Shown: piece by piece, positions 1 through 10,674 of the stretch
Layout of the letters: each line of letters begins with the position of its first letter
How positions within the stretch are numbered: position 1 is the first letter of the stretch
Program-made: the position numbers and the translations under genes
Source: Phellopilus nigrolimitatus
Lineage: Eukaryota > Basidiomycota > Agaricomycetes > Hymenochaetales > Hymenochaetaceae
Length of the DNA stretch: 64,000 bases
Assembly (NCBI GenBank): GCA_021029095.1
Contig: JAJOHG010000021.1
Location: forward strand, 62,001-126,000
Direction of reading: 5' to 3'
The notes under the pieces: model-generated
Database searches by the model: none
The model's input: only the letters and a program-made list of their open reading frames with translations
What the model was told of the DNA's origin: nothing

Positions 1-1380
1 TGCTTATGTTCTTTTCCAAAAAATGTGCTCAGTGGGCAGACACCGTCCGCTCGGAGAAAGCTTTCAAGTTCTCCGCGCCGTTCCACTTTATCGACGCCGA
101 GGGTGCGCCTCATATTTACGATACCAAATTTCTCTTGTACTTACCGTGCCTTGTTTTCAGATCAACCGCTCAATGGCTCGTGCTCTGTTAACGAGGACCG
201 GGACTGCGGAAGCTCCGGATGCCTCTGTGCGTCGCGTCGATCCCTTGACAATTGTCGTGTAAAATTGAATATAATAAACCGCTTCTTCTAAAATGGCCAT
301 GTATAGTGACGGCGATCGCTAACTACACACAGCGCGTCGCGGACACGAGCCTCGACTCTACGCAGAGGCAGCAGGCGCTAATGTTCATCGACCATGTGAG
401 GCTTTTAAATTTCTTTCCTTCCTGCTCGTCCATTCTCTCCTTTTGACCGCGCAGTGCTGACTCCGCAATGACTCCGTGAACACAGTTCCTGGGCGACATC
501 GGCCAGCCGCTGCACGTTGAAGCGTACGAGGTCGGCGGAAACGACATTAAGGCGATCTGCAACGGCAAGAGTACGAACCTCCATGCCGTGCGTCTCCTCT
601 CTCTCCCTACCTCAACCTGACTGCGAAAAGTCTCATTTTCAATTTTGTTTTTCAAATAACGCAAATTTCTTGTTTTTATTCTTTCTGGGCTTGGTTGCAT
701 GTCTGCTGTTATGAAGTCATGGGACACCGGAATGCTCGAAACGATGCTCGACGCAAACTTTGACGGTTCGGTCACGGCGTGGGCGAGCAATCTTTCGACG
801 TCGATCAAGGTGCGTTCCTTCTTCGATTGTAGATCATTCTATTATATATATAAACGCTGACTACGGAAACTGTTTACCCTGCATAGAACGGCTCCTACCA
901 GTCGCAAGCGGCCTCGTGGATCTCGTGCTCTTCGACGACCCAGACGCGGCGCGCGCGCTCGCTTCAGGACGAGATCCGCGCGGTGATCGACTCAGGTGTG
1001 CAGGCGCGCGCCGCGGTCCCCGAGCTGGCGTGCCCGCTCGTGTGGGCGAAGGAGTCGAACGCGTTTGATTGCGTGCGTGTTTCCTTTCCCGTGTCTCATA
1101 GCTCACATACTAAAATCTTCCTTATGTATGTATGAATGACGCGTCTCCTCGCCGAGTAGACGGACGTGTTCGATTTTTCCACGGGCGAGGATTTGTGCAC
1201 GGGCACGTACTTCGACAATGCTGTTCCCATCGTGAGTGCCCCTATCTTTACACCCGCACAGCAAAGCTTAACCGTGCCTTCTATCACGCGAGCTAGATCA
1301 ACCTCCAGATCGCGAAGCAGGGTTACCGCCTCGCCGCATGGCTGAACGTCATTATCGACGGCGCGACGAACTTGCCATGA
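1..1380 (+). CDS. S1/P1-type zinc nuclease, 5' end outside the window
   Basis: Secreted single-strand nuclease/3'-nucleotidase of the S1/P1 family, which binds three zinc ions. The window opens inside an intron that ends at 32. My exons are 33-102, 161-226, 307-395, 486-587, 717-809, 887-1072, 1160-1231 and 1297-1380, with all phases closing. Family landmarks in order: WADTVRS, FHFIDAEDQP (zinc His), CSVNEDRDCGSSGC, AIANYT, FIDHFLGDIGQPLH (His, Asp, His ligands), LHASWDTGM (His/Asp ligands) and CPLVWAKESNAFDC near the end. The first exons, with the signal peptide and the N-terminal Trp ligand, are missing. The cysteine pairs fit an extracellular enzyme. I see no break in the visible part. Confidence 0.9.
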
Positions 1381-1640
1381 GGTGTGCAGCCCGCGTCGAA
1401 AGTTGGTGCTCTGCAACTATGGTTTGGACTTTCGAAGGGCAACTATAGCTAGTTGAGCGAATAATGGAGGTGTATGTACTGTATTGAAGGGTAAAATATG
1501 ATGGGGAAGTGTAGTGTAAGTTGTGGAGATCGTTTTCTGTACTGAGAAAATGAAAGTGGCTTCTTGAAGGATCAAACCTTCCTCCTGCTATCCTAGATAT
1601 AACAACCTCTTCTCAGTCACCTCTGGTTATGCGTGTCCTA

Positions 1641-2214
1641 CAGTGTAAGCAGTCAAAATACGGTAGCTCGGCAAGCTCCATGAAACTTTTTTTCAGAGGT
1701 CGTAATATCCCGCATTCAACTCCTTTTTCCAATTACATATGCCTGAATACTATGTACCTTGTATCCTTGTTGCTAAGTTTTGATTCAGCCGAAGTTTTAA
1801 AAAATCAGCCTCCGAAAATTTGAAACATGCAATATACTGCCTTTTATGGAAGGTAAAAATATAACGTAATATCGGTTATTGTTTTACAACAAGTCTGGAT
1901 GGCAGCTTCAGCCTTTAGATGGCCTTGCGAACCTTCAGAACCTCAGGGATTTGACAATTGGACTTATATTACCTTACATCCCATCCAGATTCACAGCAAT
2001 TTTTCAGAATAATTCCACGAAGGTGCCTCTCAAAAGTGTAGAAGGTCTTTTTTTCTTTTTTTTTGTCCGAAAATTTGAAACAAAACTTGCTTAATCGGGA
2101 AAGTGCTTAAATTTGCGTTTCTCTCTTACTTAAATTATGAAAATTAAAATCTCAGACCAAAATTCGTAAAATTGCGGCCCCTATAGAGGTGCCGCTTTTT
2201 GCCTGCTTACACTG
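1641..2214. mobile_element. Short terminal-inverted-repeat element (MITE-like), 574 bp
   Basis: The ends are inverted copies of each other: CAGTGTAAGCAG followed by a C-A rich stretch on the left, and its complement on the right. They are flanked by TA at 1639-1640 and 2215-2216. A TA duplication with CAGT...ACTG ends is typical of non-autonomous Tc1/mariner or pogo-like elements. No transposase is visible inside. The interior is AT-rich, with only short chance reading frames. Confidence 0.75.
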
Positions 2215-2219
2215 TAGTA

Positions 2220-3347
2220 AGGTAGAGTCGGCTCAAAACCCACTACTACCGTCACATTGTGACGATCATGTGATGATGCTCTGTATTCGACTCAACGGCT
2301 CGTATGACATTAATTATTAGAGGTCTTTCGCAACCAATCCGAGGTGCGATCTTCCCCGCTTGAAAACGAACGTTCCTTGGAATGATGATAAGCGAGTGGC
2401 GTGTGAAATACTGACTAACGTATAGCCGAGGAGATGGCCGCCTCGGCATGACGGCTAGCGGGCTTGTCACGCATCGGGTCCAGCCTACCGTGGGTATCGA
2501 TCGACGCTGCCTAAAACGGAGAAAACGAGTCTGGTTTTTCCAGTTTTAGCGGAGCCGATCGCTTACATAGTATATTTTTTACATCTACAGCATATTTGCC
2601 TTTCCTTAATTAAATTATAGCATAACACTATATTAATTGTGAGAATGAGTAAATGGTGAGAAAAGCCTGCTTTGGTTTTTGCAGCTCCTGGAGGACACGA
2701 CGGCGGCAGCAGTCGCAATGCATAGCAAGGTTTACTTTCTATGGTAGGTGTTACGTTGTGTTACGCTGTGCAATGCGCTTGAGGCGGCGAATTTTCTACG
2801 ATTATTAATGCGACCTATTTTAGGTTATGCCGAGATATTGAAGCCCGGCACAGGGTCTGCTAAGCGAGCAGGAATGTTTGATCCAAGCGCAGCTTCGGGT
2901 TGATATTTGCCCCTCGGATTGGTTGCGAAAGACCTCTATTATCATACAATCTTCGTGTTTTGCTCTCCCAAGGTTCCCAGCCTAGCTAGAGTGTCTACCT
3001 TTCGTTTTGGAATAGATAAATAAGTGGGAACAGTGTGCTTAAATTTCAGGATACGACGTGCTTTGCGTCGACGCGTCGACATGACTGGCTCCTTCCTTAT
3101 CTAATTTCAAGAATCCATGTCCGTTTGAACACTGTTCATCATTACGCTCCATCACCAGCTCAAGAATAGAAAAAATAAACGGGTCATCTTATTCCCACAG
3201 CTGCAGTACATGACTTGTTCCGAATAGATTTTTTAAATGACCTGGTGCCCGAGTCTATCGCCATTGTGACACTTTTCTCGACATTTCAGACCAAAAAGTG
3301 ACATTTCCCATCACGTGATAGTGGTGGGTTTTGAACAGACTCTACCT
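2220..3347. mobile_element. Terminal-inverted-repeat element, 1128 bp, abutting the previous one
   Basis: The left end at 2220-2253 (AGGTAGAGTC, then TCAAAACCCAC) is matched by its reverse complement at about 3312-3347 over some 35 bases with a few mismatches. TA sits on both sides (2218-2219 and 3348-3349). The element starts only three bases after the TA that closes the 1641-2214 element. It carries no recognisable coding sequence but contains a further inverted-repeat element at 2319-2937. Confidence 0.75.
2319..2937. mobile_element. Nested inverted-repeat element, 619 bp
   Basis: AGAGGTCTTTCGCAACC and following bases at 2319-2347 recur as the reverse complement at 2909-2937, about 28 of 29 positions matching. 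The flanks share ATT (2316-2318 and 2938-2940), or TTAT if the terminal T/A is counted outside the element. It lies wholly inside the 2220-3347 element, so it looks like an element inserted in an element. The higher arm identity suggests it is the younger. No ORF of note. Confidence 0.7.
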
Positions 3348-3349
3348 TA

Positions 3350-4586
3350 GCAGTAAATGGTAATTTTCTTATCTTCAGGAAGAGCTGATTACGAATGAAA
3401 GATCGACGTTTCGAAGGTGGCACAGAAGGTTGGATTTCTGACTACTCCCGTCTGGTCCTTTCCGACAAAACCAGCCGCAGAGACAGACGAACTAAAACGG
3501 GACGCCTGAACAGAAATTTCTTAGAGATTAACGAGCTTCCTTCTGCCTAATTACATATTGCTCTTCAACGTTGATCTGAATTTTATTTGCGATAATACCT
3601 TTATACCCTACCTTTCAACCACTTCTTGATTAGTGGGTCGGTTCGTTGTTCATTTAACTTCGGCTCCGTCGACACCGAGGCCGCACTTTTTCGAAGATCT
3701 GTCACTGTTGTTCTTAAACTGTTTCCTCGACTATTTGAACCCCACGACTTGCTTGGAGGTTCTTGCTCTTTGCGAGGGAACCGTGCGAGCATCAGCGGCC
3801 TCTTATCCGAGTAGCGTCGATGATTTTATTCTCTAATATATCCATTGTTGTTCAGTTAGTGACCACAATTGCGACTTATACGTAGCGCTCTCCAGACGAC
3901 GGCTGAAGCCTGTCCAAAGCGTACTCCCTTGACTATATGCGGCACTACGCACCTCTTGCAGTCGAAGATATACAACGCCGAATCTTCTTCGCTTCCTGAA
4001 CAAATTTCGTTGTTCATCGGTCACCCGTTTCAGATCGAGCGCGTTTCGTAGTACGCCCTTGACCTCATTGGACTCCCAGTCATCCGACTAACCTTGCTGT
4101 CTCTCACAACCCCAGAGTCTCAGACTATGCTCTGCTGCTGTGCAATGCTTATAATTTGGGGGTCTGTGATAAAATGTAGACCTACTCGAAAGTCCCCTCA
4201 CAGTATGCTCGACGTCATAGGTTGGAGCACCATTTGCTCGAGTCGTAATCTCAGTACAGGAATCGTATAGCGAGAACGCAAGATTTTTCGGATTGCAATT
4301 GCCTTCCGACCCTCCCGAGCACGGTGCACAGAAAGCACGGGAGGAGAATACGAATACAGGTACACTTTCGACAAACATCATACATACAAGTCTGGTCAAG
4401 TCAAACATAGTCGAACAAAACGCGGGATGCATGAGCATGGACGACGTAGGGTCGAGAGACGGGTACACAGAGACGCAGGCAAGCGCAGACATACACCAGG
4501 GCGTAACTGTTGCGAGTCGTCAATACTTAAATCGAAGACGGGCGACGCGCTGCAGGTGTATGCGCGTGCGGTGCCAGGAGAGGCGA
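3350..4586. other. Intergenic, no gene recognised
   Basis: Short frames exist on both strands (for example 4088-4492 minus and 4293-4613 plus), but none shows a family motif, plausible splice pattern or compositional contrast. The right end probably holds the 3' UTR of RPL41. Confidence 0.5.
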
Positions 4587-4729
4587 TTACTCTACAGTAA
4601 AAACACGCATTAGCGAACTATGTTTCATAAATGCGTGAGGCGCGACGAATACGCACTGGAACGAGCCCTCATCTTTCTCCTCTTCCTCCGCAGCCTCCTG
4701 GAGCGTTTCTTCTTCCACTTTTCTCTCAT
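4587..4729 (-). CDS. RPL41: 60S ribosomal protein L41 (eL41)
   Basis: The smallest protein of the large ribosomal subunit, a single basic helix of 25 residues. The first coding exon is 4657-4729, reading MREKWKKKRSRRLRRKRRKM then RARS. It ends in phase 1 at a GTGCGT donor. The intron ends in CTGTAG at 4592, and the last exon (4587-4591) supplies only two bases of the final Lys codon and the TAA stop. The result ends in ARSK, exactly like known eL41 proteins. A probable 5' UTR intron ends one base before the ATG (acceptor CTGCAG). It is transcribed away from the 4966 gene, so the two share a promoter region of about 230 bp. Too short to be found by length-limited ORF searches. Confidence 0.93.
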
Positions 4730-4965
4730 TCTGCAGTAATATCGGTGAGTTAGAACATACAAGGCGTATCAAATTGAGGGCGGCCATACTCACGTCAATC
4801 GTAAATGAGAGTCACTATGAGGAGTCCGGAAGCTCGAGTAATCTAAATAAACCCTTCAGAAACTGTTACAGTTTACCTAAGCTTAATCCCACGACTTGAT
4901 CCATCTTTGGATAGGGTAAGTCTCACGCCACCGACGCGTCGCGCTTCCTCCTCCATCACCGAGTC

Positions 4966-6407
4966 ATGCCGAAGAGGGCGCGTGTCCCCGCCGCGTTGCA
5001 CAGTGAGCTTACAGAGTACGCGTCCCTCCTTCGCGCTCTTCGCACAAACCAGACCCTCGATCTCTCTGCCCATCTCTCCCAGCTTCCTCCAAGCTCCAGC
5101 CAGCCCGCTCTCATTGTCGACGATGCGTCCGACATCGACCTGACCGATGGCGAGCTCGATGATCCTAGCTTTAGAACAACGAGTCCGCCGCTTCCACCCG
5201 ACTCTGACCTCGTCCTTCCTGTGAGCGAAGACCAAGCGAATCGAGTGAGCCCGAGAGCGGCATCCAGTTCTAGAGCAAGCACCGAACGAGCTACAGATCA
5301 GCCACCACGCAAGAAGCGCAAGCGGACCCTGCAGAACGACACTTGGACTCGCTGGCCGCTGCTTGCAGGCGACGTGCACCGCCCAGAGTGGGGCCTCGCT
5401 GATGAGGTCCAGCTCATCGCCGATCACGTCCGGCGACACCAGCGTGCGGCATGGCGCCGACAAGCGCCGTCGGCGTCATCTTCCGATCCTCCACCTACTT
5501 CGCCTTCATTCGAGGACCACCCGCCTCTCTCTTCTCACAGAAAAGATACCGCTGCATCTGAACTACGAGTCGACTCTGAGTCTGAGTCGGACCTAGACTC
5601 AGAGCCCGACCCCGCGCAGCGTGCCCTCACCGCGTCAACCAGTGCGCATTTGCGTTCTCTCCTCTCTCTCCTTGCCGCACACATTCCATGCGTCGAAGCG
5701 AGTCTGCGCGGGCGGCTTGCTCCAACTGGCTGGCCGGGCGTCCTCGCCGCTGCGGGCGCTGGGGGGCTCGTGGACGCGAACACTCTTGCGCGTGTCGGTG
5801 CCCGCCTCGAAGCACTGTATGCTCTTTCCCCGTCTCCTACGCTAAAACCAGCAGTCAAGATACTTGAGACACATGGAAATGCAGACGCTCGCCCGGCTTC
5901 GGGCTCGACCCTCGATCCTCTACGTGCACCAACACCCGATCCTTCAATTCAACTACAACCTGAATTACCAATACTTCCGTCTCCTCTTCCGCTTCCACCG
6001 ATCCGTACATTGGTCGTGCACGCTGCGCGCGAAAGACTCCGCGCGCTCACTGCGCAGCGCGAGGCAGAAGGAGACGGTGATGTGCTATCATTTTGCGGAC
6101 CGCATGTAGATACAAAATCGTCCAGAAAGGCGAGAGGCGCCAGAAGCAGAGGTGGAAAAACTAAAAGTAGAGGAGGAGAAAGTGGCAGGAGAACAGATAG
6201 AAAGCAGCAGAGGAATGGGCAGGAGGAAGAAGAGGACGGACAGGGTGGCGATACAAAAAGGAAAGGTAAATGACTATGACTTTTGCTCCTCCGAGCTAAT
6301 CGTTGGTCTGGAGATCACTGACACTGACTTATATTTACCCAGGGAAGCGCAAGCAAGTAGCGTTGAGTGCAGATGTGATTGAAGATAGCGATGAGGACGA
6401 GTCTTGA
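4966..6407 (+). CDS. Nuclear protein, possibly Rrn9-like RNA polymerase I factor
   Basis: Two exons, 4966-6265 and 6343-6407, give about 454 residues. The intron (GTAAAT...CCCAG) moves the end from an early stop at 6271 to a tail GKRKQVALSADVIEDSDEDE. The start is ATG at 4966 followed by PKRARVP. An N-terminal segment with LDLSAHLSQL and a central TWTRWPLLAGDV...GLADEV segment resemble the Rrn9 domain of the Pol I upstream activating factor. A KKRKR stretch precedes the latter and looks like a nuclear localisation signal. The rest is acidic/serine-rich linker, an alanine- and leucine-rich helical region (about 215-275) and a basic C-terminus. The family call is from memory of a short motif and is tentative; the gene itself is convincing. 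Confidence 0.6.
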
Positions 6408-6517
6408 CTCGATCGACCCGTATAGGGTCAGTGTACATTTAGCATCATACATCGATCTTCGGCTTTCTAAAGGTCAGCATTCGGATTCCGGGTGGGCCTC
6501 CTACCTGCTGCAATCTT

Positions 6518-6537
6518 GGGGGGGGGGGGGGGGGGGG
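6518..6537 (+). repeat. Uninterrupted run of 20 G
   Basis: A homopolymer of 20 guanines lies about 110 bp past the stop of the 4966-6407 gene. It may lie in the 3' UTR or flank. Such runs can form G-quadruplexes and are prone to length change and sequencing error. Confidence 0.9.
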
Positions 6538-7365
6538 ATATGAAGTATCAGGTAAGCATGGCTCATGTTTCTGTCCGAAGACGCTAACCCATCATCATCT
6601 GCCCTAGTACTTAATTCAAGATATGGGGACTTCCTCTTCCCTATAGCAGCAGAAACTTTGACAAGAATCATCAAGATAAATCTCCTTAAACGTTGAGGTA
6701 GCCCGACCATCCACACCTCGAATGTGCAATACGTTGATCCATAGCTTATATCGCTTACAACAATGACCATACCACCAGAAGCGACAGATTTACCCGTCTG
6801 GATCGTCTTTCCGATACAACGTTGAAGATCTCGCGAGCTCTGTTTTATTTTTTCCTCGTTCCCCTCGCTTTTTCAGTTTCTCCCTTTCCCGAACAAGTCG
6901 ACAGGGAACATGGGCACTGTCCCCATAAAAACTACGCCCACTCAAAGCTGATCGCCCCCAAAGCTACTTCGCAAAAGAAGACGCGCTTCGTGACTGCAAC
7001 ATAGCTCCATACACACTGCGCCACATTTAAGTGCGGAGTACCTGATTCGCTGCCGGCGGCGGCGGAGCCGTGTTCAAACGACCAGGAAATTGAATTCTTG
7101 ATCTAAATTTGATTCAAAGCGCACATGCTGTTCGCATACCTTGGAAATGCACGTATGGAGACGAAAGCTTGCAAGGACGTTGAAAGACTATCAACTTGTC
7201 TGTGCGTAACCATTTAATTTTTTTCTTTCCTGAGTGGAGATACCAAAATGCGTATTGTTTATGGTCTACTACTATAGTGACAGGCATGGACAATAATTTG
7301 AGTGACTACTTCGTCATCCGATTTTAGCGAGAAGATCAATAATATTTGGGCATGTAATATGCTCT
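6538..7365. other. Intergenic, nothing recognised
   Basis: AT-rich stretch with no frame carrying family motifs. It separates the 4966 gene from the small minus-strand candidate at 7366-7494. Confidence 0.5.
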
Positions 7366-7494
7366 TCACCGGTTTATAGCATGCCTTGGACCAGTAGAAG
7401 CCGCAGGTTTACTCTTTCCTGAGCCGAGGAAGACGATGTAGAACGAGTTGGCCTCGAAGGCGCCTGTGTTGCCGGGGAGTTGGACTTGGGACAT
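7366..7494 (-). CDS. Possible small protein or first exon of one (42 residues)
   Basis: The minus strand has a well-formed fungal gene start: a pyrimidine-rich leader, then AACAACAATGTC with ATG at 7494. The frame reads MSQVQLPGNTGAFEANSFYI and continues for 42 residues to a stop at 7366. Codon choice in the first 30 codons is C/G-ending, like real genes here. No intron closes convincingly, and I recognise no family. It may be a small gene or the remnant first exon of a larger one. Confidence 0.35.
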   Translation of the reverse strand: MSQVQLPGNTGAFEANSFYIVFLGSGKSKPAASTGPRHAINR

Positions 7495-7940
7495 TGTTGT
7501 TTACTAGTAAGATAGAGAGTTGGAGGTTGGAATGGGAGCGTCGGTGCAGTGAGGTTTGGATGCGGTTACGTTATGCTTTTGGGGGGGAGGCGGCTTGGTA
7601 TTTACATATCTATCACGTGCTGCCGACGCGCAGTGGCTGACCATAACTCAGTGTTCAAATATTGATAAGTATGATATGTATTTGCGAGCTTCATAGTTCT
7701 CATGAAGGCTGCAATGGACGTCCACCAGTCTGCTTTAAAAGGCTGAATTCGAGTATGCAAACGCTTTTTAATTATTTAATCATATCATAAGCGCAAGTTT
7801 CAATGTTCAAAGCGTCTTATTTATGATTCTATACTTCCTCCCCACCATATAGCAAATGATAATCTGAATTAAGGACTGCGAGATATCTGTAAGTTAGAGA
7901 AAATATGCGCCGGCGAGCTTTCGTTCATATGTACAAAATA

Positions 7941-10265
7941 TTACGAGCTGGGTGCGACGAAGTCGCCCCGCATCCCCTCTGCTAGACTCCGCGGCTCGAC
8001 GATCCAGATAGCAGCAACCTCAACCTTCTCATCCGGCTGCGGGACTTTACAAGAACCCTCAGTGTCGGGCCTTCGGATAACTTCCTTACTGCTCTCCTTG
8101 ATCATCTCTCGCACGCTCGAGCGGTTCGCTGTGAGCGTCGTCCATCGCCGCGCCGCTCCACGGAAGAGCGTGCCTACAGTGTGCGCGGTGAGGCGCACAT
8201 TACTAAGCAGCACCGCCGCGCGCTCAATCTCATCCGCGCCCGCACAGTCTCCGTCAAAATCGCCTTTGGCGTCAATAGCGCCTGATGAAGTCGATCCTGG
8301 AACGAGAATAGCCCGAGGATGTGCGACTACCCCTCCTGAGAGCAGTCTGCGACATGCACGTTCAAGTTCTCCCCAGAATGAGTTCGCGTCGGGGTCAGCA
8401 TCGGCCCCACTTGGCGCATTCAGATCGCCATCATCTTCATTGTCGAAAATGCGCACAGGGACAAGTCCGGGAACGAAATTATACGGGTACCGTGAGTCGC
8501 GCCAATAGGCGTCCGCTGCCTCATCAGCCGACGAGTAACCGATGCCGAATGTGAGTTCCGAACAGTTGCCTTCTCGGAAGAACAGCGCGCTCGCGCGGCG
8601 CTTTTCCGCGGGGCCGCCAATCTTTTCCACGATGCGTAGACACCGGTCCCGGGCTTCTCTAGAAGTCCAAAATTCTGATTGGGGAGAAGCTGAGGAAGAG
8701 ACGTCCTGCTCGGCGGTACATGCAGAAGTTGTATCAGGAAAATTGAGACGTCCCGCGATCTCATCAAGGAGGCCAGAGTCCATCTCCCGCATAGCCTGGT
8801 TGGCAAGCGCCCTTGAATGTACGCTTGCGCCGTCTCCGTCGCTGTCCTCATCTTCGGCACCATTACCGCATCCGTCCACTTCTTCAGAAGGAATTGTTTT
8901 GTTCATTTCCATCTTAGCGCATCCTGGTGTTCTTGTTTTAATTTCTCGTTTCGGCTTAGCGAATGCCAACAGCTCCTTCTGCCTTTGCCTCCGCCTGCGC
9001 GAGCGAGCGCGTTCGGCAAGTGTGGGGATGAACCGCGTGAAAGCTTCATCAGCCGATGCCGGAAGGGGCGCATGCGTCAGGTCGGACACGAGAGCGATGA
9101 GAACGGACAGGTCTAGGTTGATCTGACGGGAAGGGACTATAGAATAACGAGCTACCGACTGAGTAGAAAGCAACTCCGCCGGTATTTTGAAGTCGTGCTG
9201 TCCGAGCTCAATTTCTAGACCTGTACTCAATAGCTCGCGGAGCGTCTGCGCGATTCGCGGATCAGTGTCGGAGGCATTTGAGGCGATCGAACAGTGTAAG
9301 GGTCCAATAACTTTCAATCCGAGCTCTTGAAGCGCAGCAAGAGATTCAGGATCCAAAAGGAGACGAGTAAGGCGAAGCGTCACCTTTGGTGGAGTTCCTT
9401 CGGCAGACCCCAATGTAGGGTAAAGCCGCGAAGCTGTAGCGAGTGCCCTACCCATTTGCAGTAGCGAGTTATCTAGTTCCTCAGGTGCATGTAGCGCTGA
9501 ACAATCAACAGAACAATCGTTCTCCTCATCTTCTGAATCTGTGAGATATGAGTCTAATTCTCTGAACTCTGCAAGCAAACGAGAATTTTTGATACTGTAA
9601 TAGAATCGATTTTAAAAGCTGATTCTTCCTCAGGCAGAATAGGTGCTCACGTATTAACTCTGATCCACCCCCTGCCGTTGTCAGCGACAACATCGACTTT
9701 GACGCCCGAGCTTTTCTTCGAAAAAGTATTCGCCGAAGCATGAGAAAGCAGCTTTGTGCCCGATCTCGCACGAGGCTCATTGAACGTTTTATCGACGAAT
9801 GTGATAGGCCCCGGGGCCCTAATCAGCTCATTCCATACTGCAATCAGGTATGGTGCGTTCGTCGAGAAAGTTGAGGTGCTCAAGCTAACGCCTTTCGAAG
9901 CGTGGCGCACAAGAAACTACTAGATATCGCACACTGTTAGCTTTACGGCACCGCAACTCGGAAGACGCAGAGCTCACCTTGTCTATTTGCTCTATGTCGT
10001 GCTTCACATTCTCGCGGAAGATTCGTAGGCCAGGGATTGAAGCGTGCGGGTGGCGAAGCAGGTCTGAGTTATGGTTCTGCAGATCTCCAGAGCTGGCACG
10101 AGAGCTGGTCCTTGAAGCAGCCTGGTTTGATTCATCAGCATCCTTTTCAGAAGCAAGCTCGAGAATAGGCGGCCGGTCAGTGTAGAGTCCGAAACGCGGC
10201 AGGTACTCGTAGATCCCTTCGAGCTGGGCCCTCATCGTCTTGAGATTCTCAATAGAGCTTGCCAT
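7941..10265 (-). CDS. DUF1308 / C7orf25-like (UPF0415) protein
   Basis: Three exons, 9978-10265, 9651-9916 and 7941-9594, encode about 735 residues with closing phases. The N-terminus (MASSIENLKTMRAQLEGIYE) is helical, as in C7orf25 relatives. Across the second junction it reads GVKVDVVADNGRGWIRVNTI then KNSRL, a family hallmark. Later INLDLSVLIALVSDLTHA matches the conserved core of DUF1308. A long acidic, low-complexity insert (about residues 395-430) separates the two halves, as often happens in fungal members. The molecular function of the family is not established. It lies tail to tail with nothing and head to tail with RSC7, whose stop is 409 bp upstream of this ATG. Confidence 0.82.
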
Positions 10266-10674
10266 AGTAGTTGTATGTAAGATGTGCTTGCAGTGGCGGC
10301 AGAGGTAATAACGGTTGACCGCGGTAGAGCGAGCCAGAGATGGTGGTCGTTAAAAGTCGAGAAATACAATCGGACTGCTCGTGTCCATGGCCACGAATCA
10401 TTCGCCACCCACAGCCACTCAAGTACTTAAAATGTACTCATACCTCCTTATGATCTTATAAACGAGTCTTAGAAAGAATACGCAAAGCTAACTCCTCTGG
10501 GAGAAGACCGCGTCTCAAGCGAAAGTAACGATCGTGTTACGGAGCTCGCTAACACTGATTCACCGAATAAAACATGATGTATAGTTCTGTATACATACGA
10601 CGTCAGGTCATTGTCGAACCACAGAAAAGAGAAGTAAAAAAGCAAATAATTTAAATTTAGATAATAGAAGAAAA

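Noticed and set aside
4088..4492. Minus-strand 134-residue frame
   Set aside because: No motif, no supporting exons, and random-looking cysteine/serine content. It is more likely downstream flank of RPL41.
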